Made by a program: the position numbers and the translations under genes. The notes beneath the pieces were generated by a model. The model was not told where the DNA came from. It saw only the letters and a program-made list of their open reading frames with translations, and did not search any database. From contig NC_133302.1 in assembly GCF_005239225.2 (NCBI RefSeq), positions 14,417,991 through 14,481,990 on the forward strand: DNA of 64,000 nt, read 5' to 3'. Positions 12,435 through 24,960 of this stretch are shown piece after piece. The DNA comes from Populus alba. Taxonomy: Eukaryota; Streptophyta; Magnoliopsida; Malpighiales; Salicaceae. The stretch's first letter is position 1. Every line of letters begins with the position of its first letter.

Positions 12435-15400
12435 TTATATCATCATCGAAACCTTAATGTGATAGAGAATACCATACATTTTCTCAGGACTCTCCACGAA
12501 CCCTTGTTCCTTCTGCATTTTTTTTCTCTGGACAGCTGGCATTCTATCCATAGATGTTAAAACTCCTGAATCTGCTTGCTTCTTCGCCACTGATGAAGGC
12601 ATTCCTGGCAGTAATGGTAAGGATCCAAACTGAATATTCCCTAAGGTGGCAGAACAATTCTCGGCCTGGCGAGCCTTTGTGGTGGTTTGATACGAATGAT
12701 GGATTTCTGATGACATGGAATTCGCACTGCAAGGAAGAAGTGGGAATTGATCTAGTGAAAGATCAAGGCAGCTGCTATTCTCACTCTTCTCCGTCTCTGG
12801 TGAGATTTGATCTGGTGCAATATTAAGGCAGTTGCTATTCCTACTCTTCACTGTCGTTGGGGAATCTTCAGCATAGTCACTCTTTCTAGGTGATTTCAAC
12901 AATGGTCTATGACTAGAATCTGGATTGCTCATTGACATCCATAATAGCAAATCTTTGTAACGATTATGGCACTGCAAAATTCAAGCATCTTCATTCAGTG
13001 ACTGATCATTCATTTTGTTTTTATTGCAGCAAAACTAAGTCATTTGGTCATATTAGCAAGAAAAAAAGCAGAGTACAGATATACCATGTCAGGGATGTAG
13101 GTGCCTGTTCCTCTTGACTTCCTCATTGTATCAATACCAGAAATAGCCACATGGACTTGTGAAGCATAAGGGTGACCTTTTTGCCTTGGGAAGAACACCT
13201 CTGTGCCTCTTTGAGAAAAAATATTCTGCTTGCTTTGCAGCAACTGAGGCAGCACATCCCTAGCACTTTTCTGCTTGATTTGTGAAGGTGATGATGGAGA
13301 ACTGGGCTGAGGAGGTACAGGCAATGCATAACTGTGATACCACTGGCCATGTAGGAGACCACTGTAATACTTGTCATAGTCTCCATTGAGATCAGACGCC
13401 TCCGATCTTCCAGTACCAAATGCAGGGACAGGAACATCAGCATCAGGCCTTTGACCCCTACCATTTCTGTCCAAAGTGTTCATAAAGAACTTTTCAAGTC
13501 TACCACCCATTGCTTCTCCTGGTAACGCAATTATTTCTCCAAGCCTTTGAGCTCCATAAGAAAGGGCACCTCTTATTCGATGAAAATTTCCTAGTAAGAA
13601 ATAGATGGGTCATCATCAGCTAAGTATTTACAGTAAGTACTTAACAGACAAAGTGTCTACACTCTCCAAACATGTAAACAAACCTAGAAATTAATTCCAC
13701 CTTTTAGGTGCATATAAATATAGCAAACAATATAATCCAAAGAATATACATGAACATACTATTACTATGTAAATATATTATTTAAGATGGAAAAATGTAA
13801 TAGAACATCAAACTTTCTTACTTCCACTAGCAGGGACATTAATATTCCAACATTTATTGTGAAACGAAATTATTTTTATTCCATGACTGCATGGTGTGAA
13901 CTAGTTGCTATTTTCAGAATTTAATGTGTAAAATGCTATCCCATTCATGGTACCAATTACTCCATGTCACCATGGAAAGTACCCACAGAATAGAGAAAAA
14001 ATTCCCAAAAATCAGAGTCTCCAAATTTTACAGATACCATATTCAATCCCTTAAGCTCTAGATTTATAGAACAATATCCAAAAACAGCTGCTTCTATACT
14101 GCTAAACATACCTTTGTTAACACTACGTCCTAAGTTGTTGCTGCTCTTAAGAGGATCCACTATGTTGAGATGCTTAATGGGAAATTCACGGGGACCATTC
14201 TCAAGTTCTTTCATCGGAAATGCGAACTTGTCTCTAAAGTTCCTCAGAAACTCCTGACTGATAAGTGACTCGTTCCCATTGTTATGTGTTGAATCTGTTA
14301 AAGAAAAAGGGGGAAACTCAAGTAATCAAGTGAACAAATAGGATGCTATCAAACACAATTAGATGCTCACCAGTTTGTGGGAAGGATGATATGGGAATGG
14401 GGCCGTTTATACTGACACAATAATTGTCCCAATCAAAGGCGCTATAATAATCCAAAAATTTGTAGAGGACCTGCAAACATAACATAAAGTTAGCTAACTT
14501 GTGAATTTGCTGATGCAAAAAGGAAATGCTGAGATGAAAAGTACTCACCGCTAAAGGATCAGGTAGAGATGAATGGAAAACATTAATGATATTCAAAACC
14601 AAGATTTGTAATGCATATGTCGAGATCAAGCCATGGTGTGCACCAAGAATTCGGCTCTCATAGAAACACCATGCTTTGATCAAGATAATGCTGCGTTTGA
14701 AAATATGATCTTGCCCAATAAGTTGATCAACCTGAGAAACAATTAGCATCAGAGAAGTCAAGCATGTACTGGATTCTGTTACAATTGAAGACTAATTTCA
14801 TATGTGCAGAGAGAGAGAGAGAGAGACAGAGAACTCACTTAATGGATGAAGCAAGGATTTGGAAGAACCCACACACAGAAAAAGGGGGGGGAGAATTACT
14901 TAATTTTAAAAGCTCAACCATCAGATTGTTAATAAAAGCCGAGAAACAAAAATTAGGAAGAATGAAATGGTAATTTTTACAGAAATGTTGAAGAGTTCTT
15001 ATGCAAATACAGAAAAAAAATAAAGTAGAGAAACAAAAAGGAATGTTGATAATGAAAAAGGAAAGATCCCAATCTACCAACCAGATGATAATAATAAGAA
15101 CTGAAAAGTGCAAAGAACAACAAAAGGAAACAAGAATCAAAAGACAACTATTGTGAGGAGGAGAATCCAACACAAAAGAAAAAGGTTTAAGTCTTGATCT
15201 TACTTATAGTAAGACCACTTTGGTAAGCAAAATAAGATTATATTACGTAGGCATGATTGCTTACAAGACAAAACAATGGATAGAAGGGATAGGTCAACGG
15301 TACAGGACCTTAGCTATTTGATTTGAGATAGAATCAGAATAAAGAGTACTATTCTAAGATGCTGGATAGAAGATAAAAAATAAAAAATAAAATTAAATAA

Positions 15401-17671
15401 AATAAAATAAAGGAATCCTTTACGAGCAGAGATAGGAGTTTCAACACCATCAAAATAAAGCAGAATTATGATATAACTGTGGTATGCTCAGTAGAATGGA
15501 CTCACGTTTATGTTACATGTGAAAGGCTCAATACAATGACAGATTGTTTATATGTGGGCCACATGGCTAGTATATTTATAGAAGAAAGCAAGTTTCTGAG
15601 CGATTCTGTGAGTGAGGGACAATGTAGGATCATACCTGCTCTAAAAAACATAGAGCAGAGGGCCCTGCCATTTGATTGAAAGAGATGTCAACGGAGATAT
15701 TCTTCACAGAACATTTTACAAGCTTAACCTGCAATCCAAATTCACAACATTGAAGCAACATACACAAGAAAAGAGCTCCATTTTGATTCAGGAAATCATT
15801 AAACATTAATTCATTTATGATTAAGGGAGGACAATAGAGAAGGTCGTTATCGGAACAAAAGGATAATGATTTACTTTTTTATTCACAGAAAAAAATAGGA
15901 AAAAAATTATAAACAGTTTCTACTTGTATAAATCGAATGGAGCATGGTAATTGTAGATAATTGAATTCACAAAGGAAGCATTGCAAGGTTGGTTTTAGAG
16001 ACTTAACCAATTGAAAAAAAGCTACAATTCCATGCACAAAATTCCAAAACAAGAAAACATATTATGCTTGGTTGATATGATATTGGAGAAAATTAAATAT
16101 GTTTCTTGTTTGTAAGTTTTCCAAGAGTTTTTGGACATTATTACACAGATTTTTTCAATAATGATGAATAAGATTGCAACGCAGTATTTGGTGTGGAGAA
16201 GCATACTATAAGTTCCATATTCTTGGAGTACCTAGAAGTAATTGGAAACTAAGTATTGTGAAGAGAGGATTTATTGACCACCTAAATTCATACCGTCATA
16301 ATCAACATTATCAGCTTGCAAGTACACAATCAAGCTCTTGTTATACACGATAGTTAGATAAGGCAGGATAAGTAATAATCTTTTTCAGCTTTCGGACACA
16401 AGCACATTACAGCAACAGCAACAACAACATAATCATAATCATAAATACATAAACAAATAGCTCACTGTGGAGTAACTGAAAGAATAGGCAATGAAAGACA
16501 GCTAATGTGCTGAGGGATATGTTTATGGGTCTAAGAATCATCTCAATATTTGATTAGAGCACAAAGTCATCACTTTTAAAGTATCGGAGTTGAAAAGGTT
16601 AACCTGAGCGTGAATATATTGGACATCATTTACTTGGAATTCAGGGTCGAGTTCTTCACGTTGGAGGAGAGTGCAGACACCCCTGGCTAATTCTTCCTCC
16701 ATGTTTTGGTGACTGAGGACCATCAGATCAATATCTCCATCTGGAAGATAGGTTTTCAGAGGGACCGAACCAAATGCAAAGACCTGTAAAAATGGCAAGC
16801 CAATGCAAGATAAGCTGATGTTAATTTAACTTCAGGGAAAGATTGCTGCCAAGAGTCCAAATCAAGAAAAAGCAGTCATAAACATGAATTTTGTATATCT
16901 GCACAAGTTGATGCATTAAAATTCCAGATCCACATGAAGAATCAAGCAAGTGTACATGAAAGCATCAACTTTCAGATCCAAAGAATAAGCATCCAACTAG
17001 GTGGCATTGCCGAGAAGATTAAGCAATTCTACATGTAACACTACTGCAAGCTAGTTAAACTGAATATTAAAAGGCGGACTCATATAAGTAACTCTGAGAT
17101 TTTCAGGCTAAACATTCATTACAACATCCTGACAGGCTACAGCAGCATGCTATATGATGATATGTGTAGACATTGCTAGTTTTTCCATGAAGAAGAGTAG
17201 TCCCTGATGAGGATGCCCATGTCATAAATTAGTTTATTTCCCATTCCGAAAGGAAAACATCAAAAGAAACTTCTGACAGGCACATGACTGTGCATAGTAA
17301 CCAGAAAAGGAACCACAAATTTATACTTCTATGCTTTTACAATAAATGTTGGGATAAAAGGAAAAAAAAAAAAAAAAGCAGACTGCTTTGTTCAATGTTT
17401 CTTCCAAAAAGAGAAACATCTAGAAAAGGTAGTGGACGATTCTCACCTCAACTGTAAAATAATATTTAATTAAACCCTGAATATAATCGATAACTTCCAT
17501 CCTTTTATGCTCAGAAGCAAAAGTAGGTTGAATGGTATATAGTATCTCTTGGGTCCTTTTTTCAGCCATTAGCCAGAGTTCTGGATCAATTTGTAACGGG
17601 TGTGGACCAAGTGATGAGGAGGAAGAGGTGGAAAGGGAGGAAGGTGATAAACTCCTTTGAAGATTTCCCAT
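12435..17671 (-). CDS. Nucleotidyltransferase with PAP/OAS1 substrate-binding domain
   Basis: A plant-specific member of the poly(A) polymerase/2'-5'-oligoadenylate synthetase-like superfamily, similar to Arabidopsis At3g51620 and At3g61690; its biochemical substrate is not known to me. Exons (- strand): 17671-17447, 16783-16604, 15728-15636, 14731-14549, 14470-14371, 14294-14112, 13590-13085, 12971-12435. They give 668 aa. The polymerase-beta signature is complete: FGSVPLKTYLPDGDIDL places G80-S81 before D92 and D94, and the third carboxylate is D149 in SVDISFNQ. A substrate-binding helical region follows (QVDQLIGQDHIFKRSI, IKAWCFYESRILG). The C-terminal third is Ser/Pro/Gln-rich and looks disordered, with a 20-residue tandem repeat in the last exon. 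The start is the first ATG after the presumed 5' UTR acceptor. The reading frame is open slightly upstream but has no ATG. The last few residues (ILYHIKVSMMI) could be altered by an unrecognised 3' splice. Confidence 0.93.
12742..12861 (-). repeat. 60-bp coding tandem repeat in the nucleotidyltransferase
   Basis: Two adjacent 60-base units (12742-12801 and 12802-12861) encode paralogous 20-residue stretches. One contains RNSNCLNIAPDQI and the other ENSSCLDLSLDQF. The period is a multiple of three, so the frame is kept. It lies in the low-complexity C-terminal tail. Confidence 0.7.
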
Positions 17672-20240
17672 ATCCAGATTGTGAAATAGACGCTTCAGTT
17701 CCAGGAAAAGCAGCCTAAGAACACTCACCAAAGCAATGCCCTATTGAAAATTTCAAATCTGACTACAGATAAATCAGTACTGCAAAACACTGAAAGCAAA
17801 AAAAAATTGAAAATTTTCAAATACAAGGAGGAGAAAAGTTTCGAGCAGAAAATAAATGGAGTAATAGAAGCCAGTATCAATAACAGATTAGGGAACCCCT
17901 GGTGAGTAGTGATAGAGAAAACCAGAAAAGCATTAAAAATAAACCAACTAAACAAGAAATTGGCACCAAGCAGAGAAGAAAATCAACAATTTCAACACTT
18001 CAGGACAAGTTGAAGCTACTTTCATATCAGCTTCGGACTGTGGCACTGCATACCATTTTCTGAAAACTTTTCTCAAGCCTTCTTATATGAACAAAGAAGA
18101 GAAGTTCCTCACTAAAGAAAAAATCAAGAGCAACCATAAAAAATGCTTTATCTAAAATATGAAGCATGTTCTGGTAAAATGAGAAAAGGTGCCAGGATTT
18201 GAGAAAGGAACTCTAACATAAATGAGATAGCACTATCAAGGAAAATAATTTCTCTCTCCAAATATGGATTGAAGTGATGAGCACAGAAGTGATAATAACA
18301 GAAAAAAAAATGTTCCTGCTCCCACCTCTCTCTGTTCCTTTTCAACTTGAAGGGTAACTCGGCAAGTGGATTCGTAAATGAGCATAAGTAAATTTAAAAT
18401 GTCAAAGAGATTAAATAAGTAAAAGATCAAATAAATCCTCTTGTTGATGGGATTTCCTGCTATCCAAATGTAAAATACATGAGTCAGGCTTCACAGCCAA
18501 AAAAAGAGTCTTGCCCGTCATAAATTTCCCGAGATTCTCTTGACAAAGTGGCTTTTTCTTCATTAATAGGCCAACATAGAAAGTAAGAATGTTATGTTAC
18601 TAAAGTTGTAGTTTCCATGTTTGCACATAGCGCATTTAGTGTTGACCAAAAATCAATTTTTATACACTTCTAATTATATCTCACCTAATACCTATTTTTC
18701 TAGTTCAAACTATCCAGTGCTAAATGTTTTCACATCTTCCAAGATATCACCTATTAATTACATTCATTGCATAGAGATGCAATACTAATCAACTGAATTA
18801 ATTTTCTAGCCTTTTTTGGTAAAATTACCAGATACCTAGAATAAAGAAAATTATACAAGTCTATGAGATGTTTGAGAATGTTATTGTTTTGGGTTCACGG
18901 AATTTAAATAATTTCCGTGACCAAAACAAGAGGCTATTAGAAATCAGAGTTGCATCTGTAGAGCTCAAGGCCCCAAATGTCTCAGGATGACCTACAAGTA
19001 CGTAGCTAGGACCTTATTCATGAAGTCAATACAGACAAATTTTGGATGTTTTGAGTACAATAACCATATAACCAGAATATATCCACAAAAGTATCACAGG
19101 AAACAAACATAAAAGAGCATTTCCTTTCAAAGCGATTATGTCCATTTCCAATTACAGCACCTAGTTTGAGTGAGAGACCATCCTGAGTATAGATGATAAA
19201 TTGGTGAACCACAATAATTTGGCCATTATTCAGACCTAGCAGTATAAGGATGCCCAACTTTGAGATCCAGACACATTGATAGTCGAGAACATTCCATAGT
19301 ATTAAACAGACCTAAATTAGATTTTGCGCCTGTATGTGGCCTTTTAAGTTACAAGGCAAATCCTCTCTCTCTCTCTCTGTGCAATGAAGAGCGCTTTGTA
19401 ATTGAACCAAGAAGCCTGACACAAATCCCCATCCTCAATGACATGTGTTAGACACAAGTGGTTGAGTCATGCAACAGATGTTACTTTATCTAAAAACTAG
19501 GTTGACCTTGTGAATCCAAGAACTAGAGTGCCCTGGCGCAACCAGTCACAAGCTATGGAGGACTTGTTGCGGTGCTCCGAAAGGACAAAGATACCCAAAA
19601 AAACAGAGAGAGAGCGGTGTTACTTTAACTAAATGAAGACATGATAAAAACTGCATGGTGAAGATTTTAATGGGAAGATAACCTCCTCATTGACTAGCAA
19701 GCAACCCAAGTTCTACAATTCAAATTTTTGTCAATCCAAAGGTCTGCACAAATGGTTGGCATAGTTTCGAGCTCTAGTAGCAGAATTTGCTAAGCTCAAC
19801 TACGTGTCATTCCTATATCAAAAATTGATATAATAGCTCACAGCGTTCATAACCAAATTGAGCAAATATCCCACTGTACCTTTTCAGAAGTAAGCAAGCA
19901 AACATGATGCTGCAACCATAGCTATGTTGAGGCATCTTCTGCAGTTCTACTGAACAACCATTATGTTTTTTATTCCTTAGGTTATGAAAATCACAAATTA
20001 TCATGCTGGAATGATTCTTGCACACAATAATCATGGGAACTGTTTGATGATATATCCCAGCTTTAAGAACCAACCCACCAGGCCAAATTCTTCCATGCCA
20101 GGGTAAAGTCCAGCAGTCACAGTAACAATGTGGGTATTGACCATGTGGGACTTACTGATTCGGGAAAAGACAAGCAAATTGGTGAGGAAAGGAGAGGAGA
20201 GAAGAATGGTAAAACGGAAGGAGGAGGCGAAATAACTGCT
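17672..20240 (-). other. 5' UTR of the nucleotidyltransferase, interrupted by a long intron
   Basis: On the minus strand the coding exon is preceded by an acceptor (TTTTCAATAG, ending about 17742). Much further upstream a donor AATCA|GTAAGT is seen at 20156/20155, after a pyrimidine-rich segment typical of a leader. I infer a first non-coding exon of about 60-90 nt near 20156-20220 and an intron of about 2.4 kb. No other gene is recognised in the interval. Short GA/CT runs lie at about 14810-14830, inside a coding-region intron, and at 19365-19377. Confidence 0.5.
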
Positions 20241-20246
20241 CTTATA
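20241..20246 (-). promoter_or_regulatory. Candidate TATA box of the nucleotidyltransferase gene
   Basis: The minus strand reads GATAGTATAAGAGC. The TATAAG core lies upstream of the pyrimidine-rich leader and the GTAAGT donor, which suits a transcription start near 20215. Confidence 0.4.
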
Positions 20247-20250
20247 CTAT

Positions 20251-21180
20251 CACCATATTTTAATGAACCCTAAAACCGTATTAGGAATAAATTTCTAAAA
20301 TAGGAAAACTAGAGAAAATTGCTCCAAATAGTAAACATAAATAGGAAATAGGAAAAGCAACAAAAATCCTAAATTCTCTAATAAACCCAATTCGTTGGAT
20401 AGACAAATAACAAAACCCAGCAGTTTTTATTCCCTCTCTATCTGTTAGAACATACTAAAACTGAAAGCAGCAGCAGAAAGACTCTTCAAACTTGGGAAGA
20501 AGTTCACCTTGATAAGAAGAACCAAAATGGTTTCTTTCTTCTCTTTCGCTTTGCCTTATTGCTTCGATTAACTTCCAAATCTTTCTTGTCCTCACTGCTG
20601 CTGCTGCTGCAGCACTCATGCATGCAGTACAAAAGGCAAATCATCTCCGTTCAAAGTCTCAAACACAGAAAGAGCTTTTACACAACCACAGGGCAAGCCC
20701 CAGCCCCTGACCTTTCAGTTCCCTGACTGAAAGCAAGACTTAGACAGCCCCTAAACCACTAACTATATTATAGCACTACTCCACTACCCAGGGCCAGAGG
20801 TTCCAAAAGGAGAGGGGTGATGATGACGTGGCAACATCTTGGTGGGGCTAGCTTCATTAGTTCAAAAGAGATCTGGACCGTTCATCTGTACAGTTAATTA
20901 ACTGATCCATCTCACAATGTGGAAACTCCACTAACCCAAACCCGTTCCCCACTTCTCCATAGACCCCAAAACTGTCCCTAAAACCAAAATTCAACACTAT
21001 AAACCACGGATTAATGGAATTTACTGCCAATCGGAGCTCCAAGGCGGAGGGGGCCTCAATCTTAGAGACCGGAGAGACCTTCTTTCGCCATGAAAGTGCT
21101 AAAGGTAGAGACTCCCGTCTTGGCAGCATCCCTGTACAAGCAATCCTACGGAAAATTATCGTCGATAATTTGTAAATGTT
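20251..21180. other. Unassigned, less AT-rich stretch with short open frames
   Basis: From about 20580 to 21140 the base composition is clearly less AT-rich than the flanks and includes a (GCT)n run near 20598. A 90-codon open frame on the minus strand (21129-20857) and a short one on the plus strand starting at 21090 (MKVLKVETPVLAASLYKQSY) occupy its end. I recognise neither. It may be distal promoter, the first exon of an unseen gene, or a gene remnant. Confidence 0.3.
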
Positions 21181-23009
21181 TAGTACAATTCAATGTGATC
21201 AAGATTTTAACGTAAACATAAAATTACCCATTAACTTTAAAACACATGAAAGAGAACAAGCATACGAAAAGAATAAAAATTTACAGGTTTAACAAAGCAT
21301 GCTATAACCGAATTACATATAATATTTTAAGAATAAAATAAGCACTAAAGTTTTGAATAAAATGTGTGCAGAAAAAGCTTCCTCCGATGCTCCCCTCCAA
21401 CCTTCAATTATACAAGATTATTTATTTTAATTTCAAAACTTTTTTACAAAAGCCAAAATTCTCAAAAAATAAAATTGTTCAAACATATTAGTGTATGTGT
21501 TGATTAAAAATAATTTTTTAAAATCAAAAAATATTTTATAATCAATTTGAATCCGGGTATATGGATGTGGTTTAAGCTCAATGATCACATAACTTAGAAT
21601 AAATAATTCTTTTTAGTCTAATTTTAACTTTTCACCAATATATAAGTAAGTCATTTGATACAATCTTTTAATGTAGAAATACAATGTTTTTTGGATTTTA
21701 AATTTTACCAATCAAGAATTATTTAAGATAAATTTTATCTTTCACTAACAATTAGTTTTATGTGTGTTAATATTTCATATTAAATATTTATAATGGAGAA
21801 TATTTTTGAACAAAGTCTTAACCTTTTTAATTTTTTTATAGATAAAAATATTCTACAAACTAGTTAAGGATTTTAATGATCAAATCATTACGTAGCTCCA
21901 AACTTTTAAACCTTATTCTTTCCATACTAAAATTTAATTTGGAAGGATTATTATTGTAATATTATACACATGCGACAACATGCTTGAAAAGGTATGGTTT
22001 AAAAACAAAAATGATGCTTTAACATCCTTTAGGCCCCTACTTCTTAGAAAAACCTTTATACGGTGTTGAAAGTAACTGAATTGTTTTCAGCAATTGCTAA
22101 AATAGGATATTATGAGATTATGGTTTATTTGTCTAAAGAAATAGGATTTCTAGGAATCAAATATGATATACATGGTTTTAAGTTTTGGTTCAGTCTGGTT
22201 TTTACCTAAAAAATAACCAAACCAATTTATTTATTTATTTTAAATCAAAAACAAAACTAAAACCGAATCGAAACTGGTTCAAACCGATCAATTTTGATTC
22301 GGTTTAGTTAATTAAAAGGAAACCCTGGAAAAAACTGATTTTATCTTGGCCAAGCATATTGAGCAGGTTTTTCTGAAATTAAAAATAAAAAAGCCAGAAA
22401 GAACAAGTGTCAGATGAAGATTTGGAAAGAATGATTCTCACAACATCTATGACAGTAGTCGTAGCATGAGCATACTATGACAAACTAGCAACCTTGTAAA
22501 TAAATATGGGAAATGAATATATAATAGATCTATAGAAATTAGAAAAAAAGTTAGTAATTGCTTTGGGCAATCTGATAAATCTCTCTCTTGTTAAGATGAA
22601 TCTCTAAGAACTCATGCATCTAATAGTGAGTGACTACATATGTCAATTTGATTTTAAAAAAGTGACAAAAAGATTGAGAAATGAGAGATGAAAATTAAAC
22701 AAAGGAGGGCTCCAGAGTTGTTGTTGGTTGTTTAATCCATGGGCTCAATCAATTGTACTTAAAGGACAAAAAGATTGAGAGATGAGGATTGAATGAGAGG
22801 GTCAGCTCCAAATTGAGAGATGAAGATTGAGAAACGCAGTATTTTTAGAATGAGGGTGACAGCTAGGGTTTAAAAAGTAGATAGGGGAAAGGTAAGTATT
22901 TATAGCATCATCGATTTTTTTATTTATATTTGAACCAATTCAATTCGGTCCGGTTTATTCGATTTCAGTCTTTTGAATCCAAACCGAACCAAATTGTTTT
23001 TATTTAACA
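21181..23009. other. AT-rich region with aaccgaacc-type repeat edges
   Basis: No gene is seen. Between about 22170-22320 and again at 22920-23005 the sequence is full of ggttcggttt/aaaccgaacc-like phrases, often found at edges or in leaders of old plant non-autonomous elements. In between are repeated phrases such as agattgagagatga. I cannot define ends or a target duplication. Confidence 0.35.
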
Positions 23010-24960
23010 AGGGGTCCTGGTGAGCCAAAATTGGCTTAATGCTTGATAAGATGAATAGATGTAATTAGTTATCCAAAAATGGTATAATATAATTGTGAAA
23101 AAAAAATTGAATGCTAATGATGAGCCAAAGATGGCATAACAATTGTTTTGAATTGACGAATTGTATTAATGAGCTAAGGTAAACATAATATTTGTTTTGA
23201 AATGATTAATGGTATTAATGAGTTAAAAGACGACAAAACACTTGTATTGAATAGATAAATGATGTTAATAAGACAAAAATAACATAATATCTACTTGAGA
23301 TTGTTAAATGACCTTAATGAACACTAATTGATATAATGCACGTTGAGAATTGAAAAATGATATTGATGAGCCATTAATGAAACAGTGGATATTGAAATGA
23401 ACTAACAAAATTGGTTAGTCAAAAATGACATAATGATTTTTGAAATAAATGTTTTAAAAGGAACCAAAAAAAATTAGTTTTGATTTGAGATGTGAGATTC
23501 CGGTGGGACATCAAAAGTAAGACTTAAAGTGGAGGATCACCAAGTCGCTGCTCGTCACCTTCCTTTTTTTTTTTTTTTTTTCCTTACAGAAAAAGTATTT
23601 TATCTAAATGTCTATTTATGTGGATGAAATATATGAAAGTGCATTCGGTGAAAGTTATGAATGAAAATTATATTATTGTGGAATTGTTTTGAAGTATACA
23701 AGTATAGAAATATACGAACATTTATTCGGTGAAGATTATGTTAATATGGATTTGTTATAAAGAATGCGAACATGAGTTTATTCAAAAGTATGCAAGCATA
23801 AATTTGTTATGAGCTACGGGAAAATTGATATAGAACACATATATAAATTCAAAATATAAATTGTATATAAACAATTCTTTGGTAATTATTTTGATTCGTC
23901 CTAATCAATTTATCAATTGAGCTACTTATAATGGTGCCTGATGAAGGATAGCTTGAAGCCTTGAACATGGGATTGTTATATAAAACAAGAATATAAATTC
24001 ATTATGAAGCATATAATAATAACTTGATAAAATTAAGTCGGTCATATAAGTGAGGATTATCATGTGTTAAACTGACTGCAACGACATGATCATTATGTAA
24101 AATTCAAAATGGTTTCAATGGTGAAATTTGATAACATCTGTTAAGTTGACTGCAAGGATAAAGATTGGTTAATTACATGTCTAAGTCAACTATTTGGATG
24201 AAAACTTATCTATTTTATATGTTAGTCGACCACTTATCTATGTTATATATTAGTCGATCGTTTGGATGAAGACTAATTAATTATATGTTAAAGTTAGATG
24301 TTTGGATAAAGACTTGTCTGTTATATATCCTAGTTGGCTATTTGAACATGGACTAGTTAATTATATGTTAAAGTTGCTCGTTTGAACAAAGACTTATCTC
24401 CTGTATATCCTAATTGGTCGTTTGGACAAGACTAGTTAATTATACGTTAAAGTTAAATATTTATATGGAGACTTACATGATTTTATGTATACTATGCTTA
24501 TGAGCAGGAAAATAAATCATGTGAATATTGCCTACTAGACATGAAAAATATTATTATATGAATATTGTCTATGAGGCAGGCAAAAAAATGTGAATATTGT
24601 ATAGGTTAGGAAAATTTTATTATGTGAATATTGCTTGTAGGGCATGAAAAATACTATCATGTGAATATGGTTTATGGAGCATGAAAAATACTATTAAGTA
24701 AAAATACACCAACAAAGAGAAAAAAAAATGATATAAAAAGAAATAAGTTTATGTGGCAAGAGTTATTATTATGTGAAATTAGAATCAACGCAATGACAAA
24801 ATTAATATGTGAGATTAGAATCAACATCAACAATGAAATTTAATATGTGAAAAATTGAATTGACCGCAATAGTGGGATAAATTGACTTTGACAATGAAAT
24901 TTAATATGTAAAATATAAATCGATCACAATAGCAGGCCTAGTATACTAAATGTTAATCTG
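23010..24960. repeat. Successive families of diverged short tandem repeats
   Basis: At least four tandem families follow one another, mostly with periods of about 60-65 bases. At 23010-23450 the units contain (a)tgagc(c/t)aa..ggcataa...ttgaatt. At 24150-24480 they contain tttggat(g)aagact...ttatatgttaaagt. At 24480-24720 they contain tatgtgaatattg...catgaaaaatact. At 24770-24960 they contain aat(c)aac..aatgaaatttaatatgtgaa. The order and style resemble the 3' non-coding region of the LTR element at 53.6-62.2 kb, so this may be the remnant of a related element. Confidence 0.55.

Noticed and set aside
12554..12826. 90-codon plus-strand frame
   Set aside because: Antisense shadow of the last nucleotidyltransferase exon, which has clear family context and splice sites.
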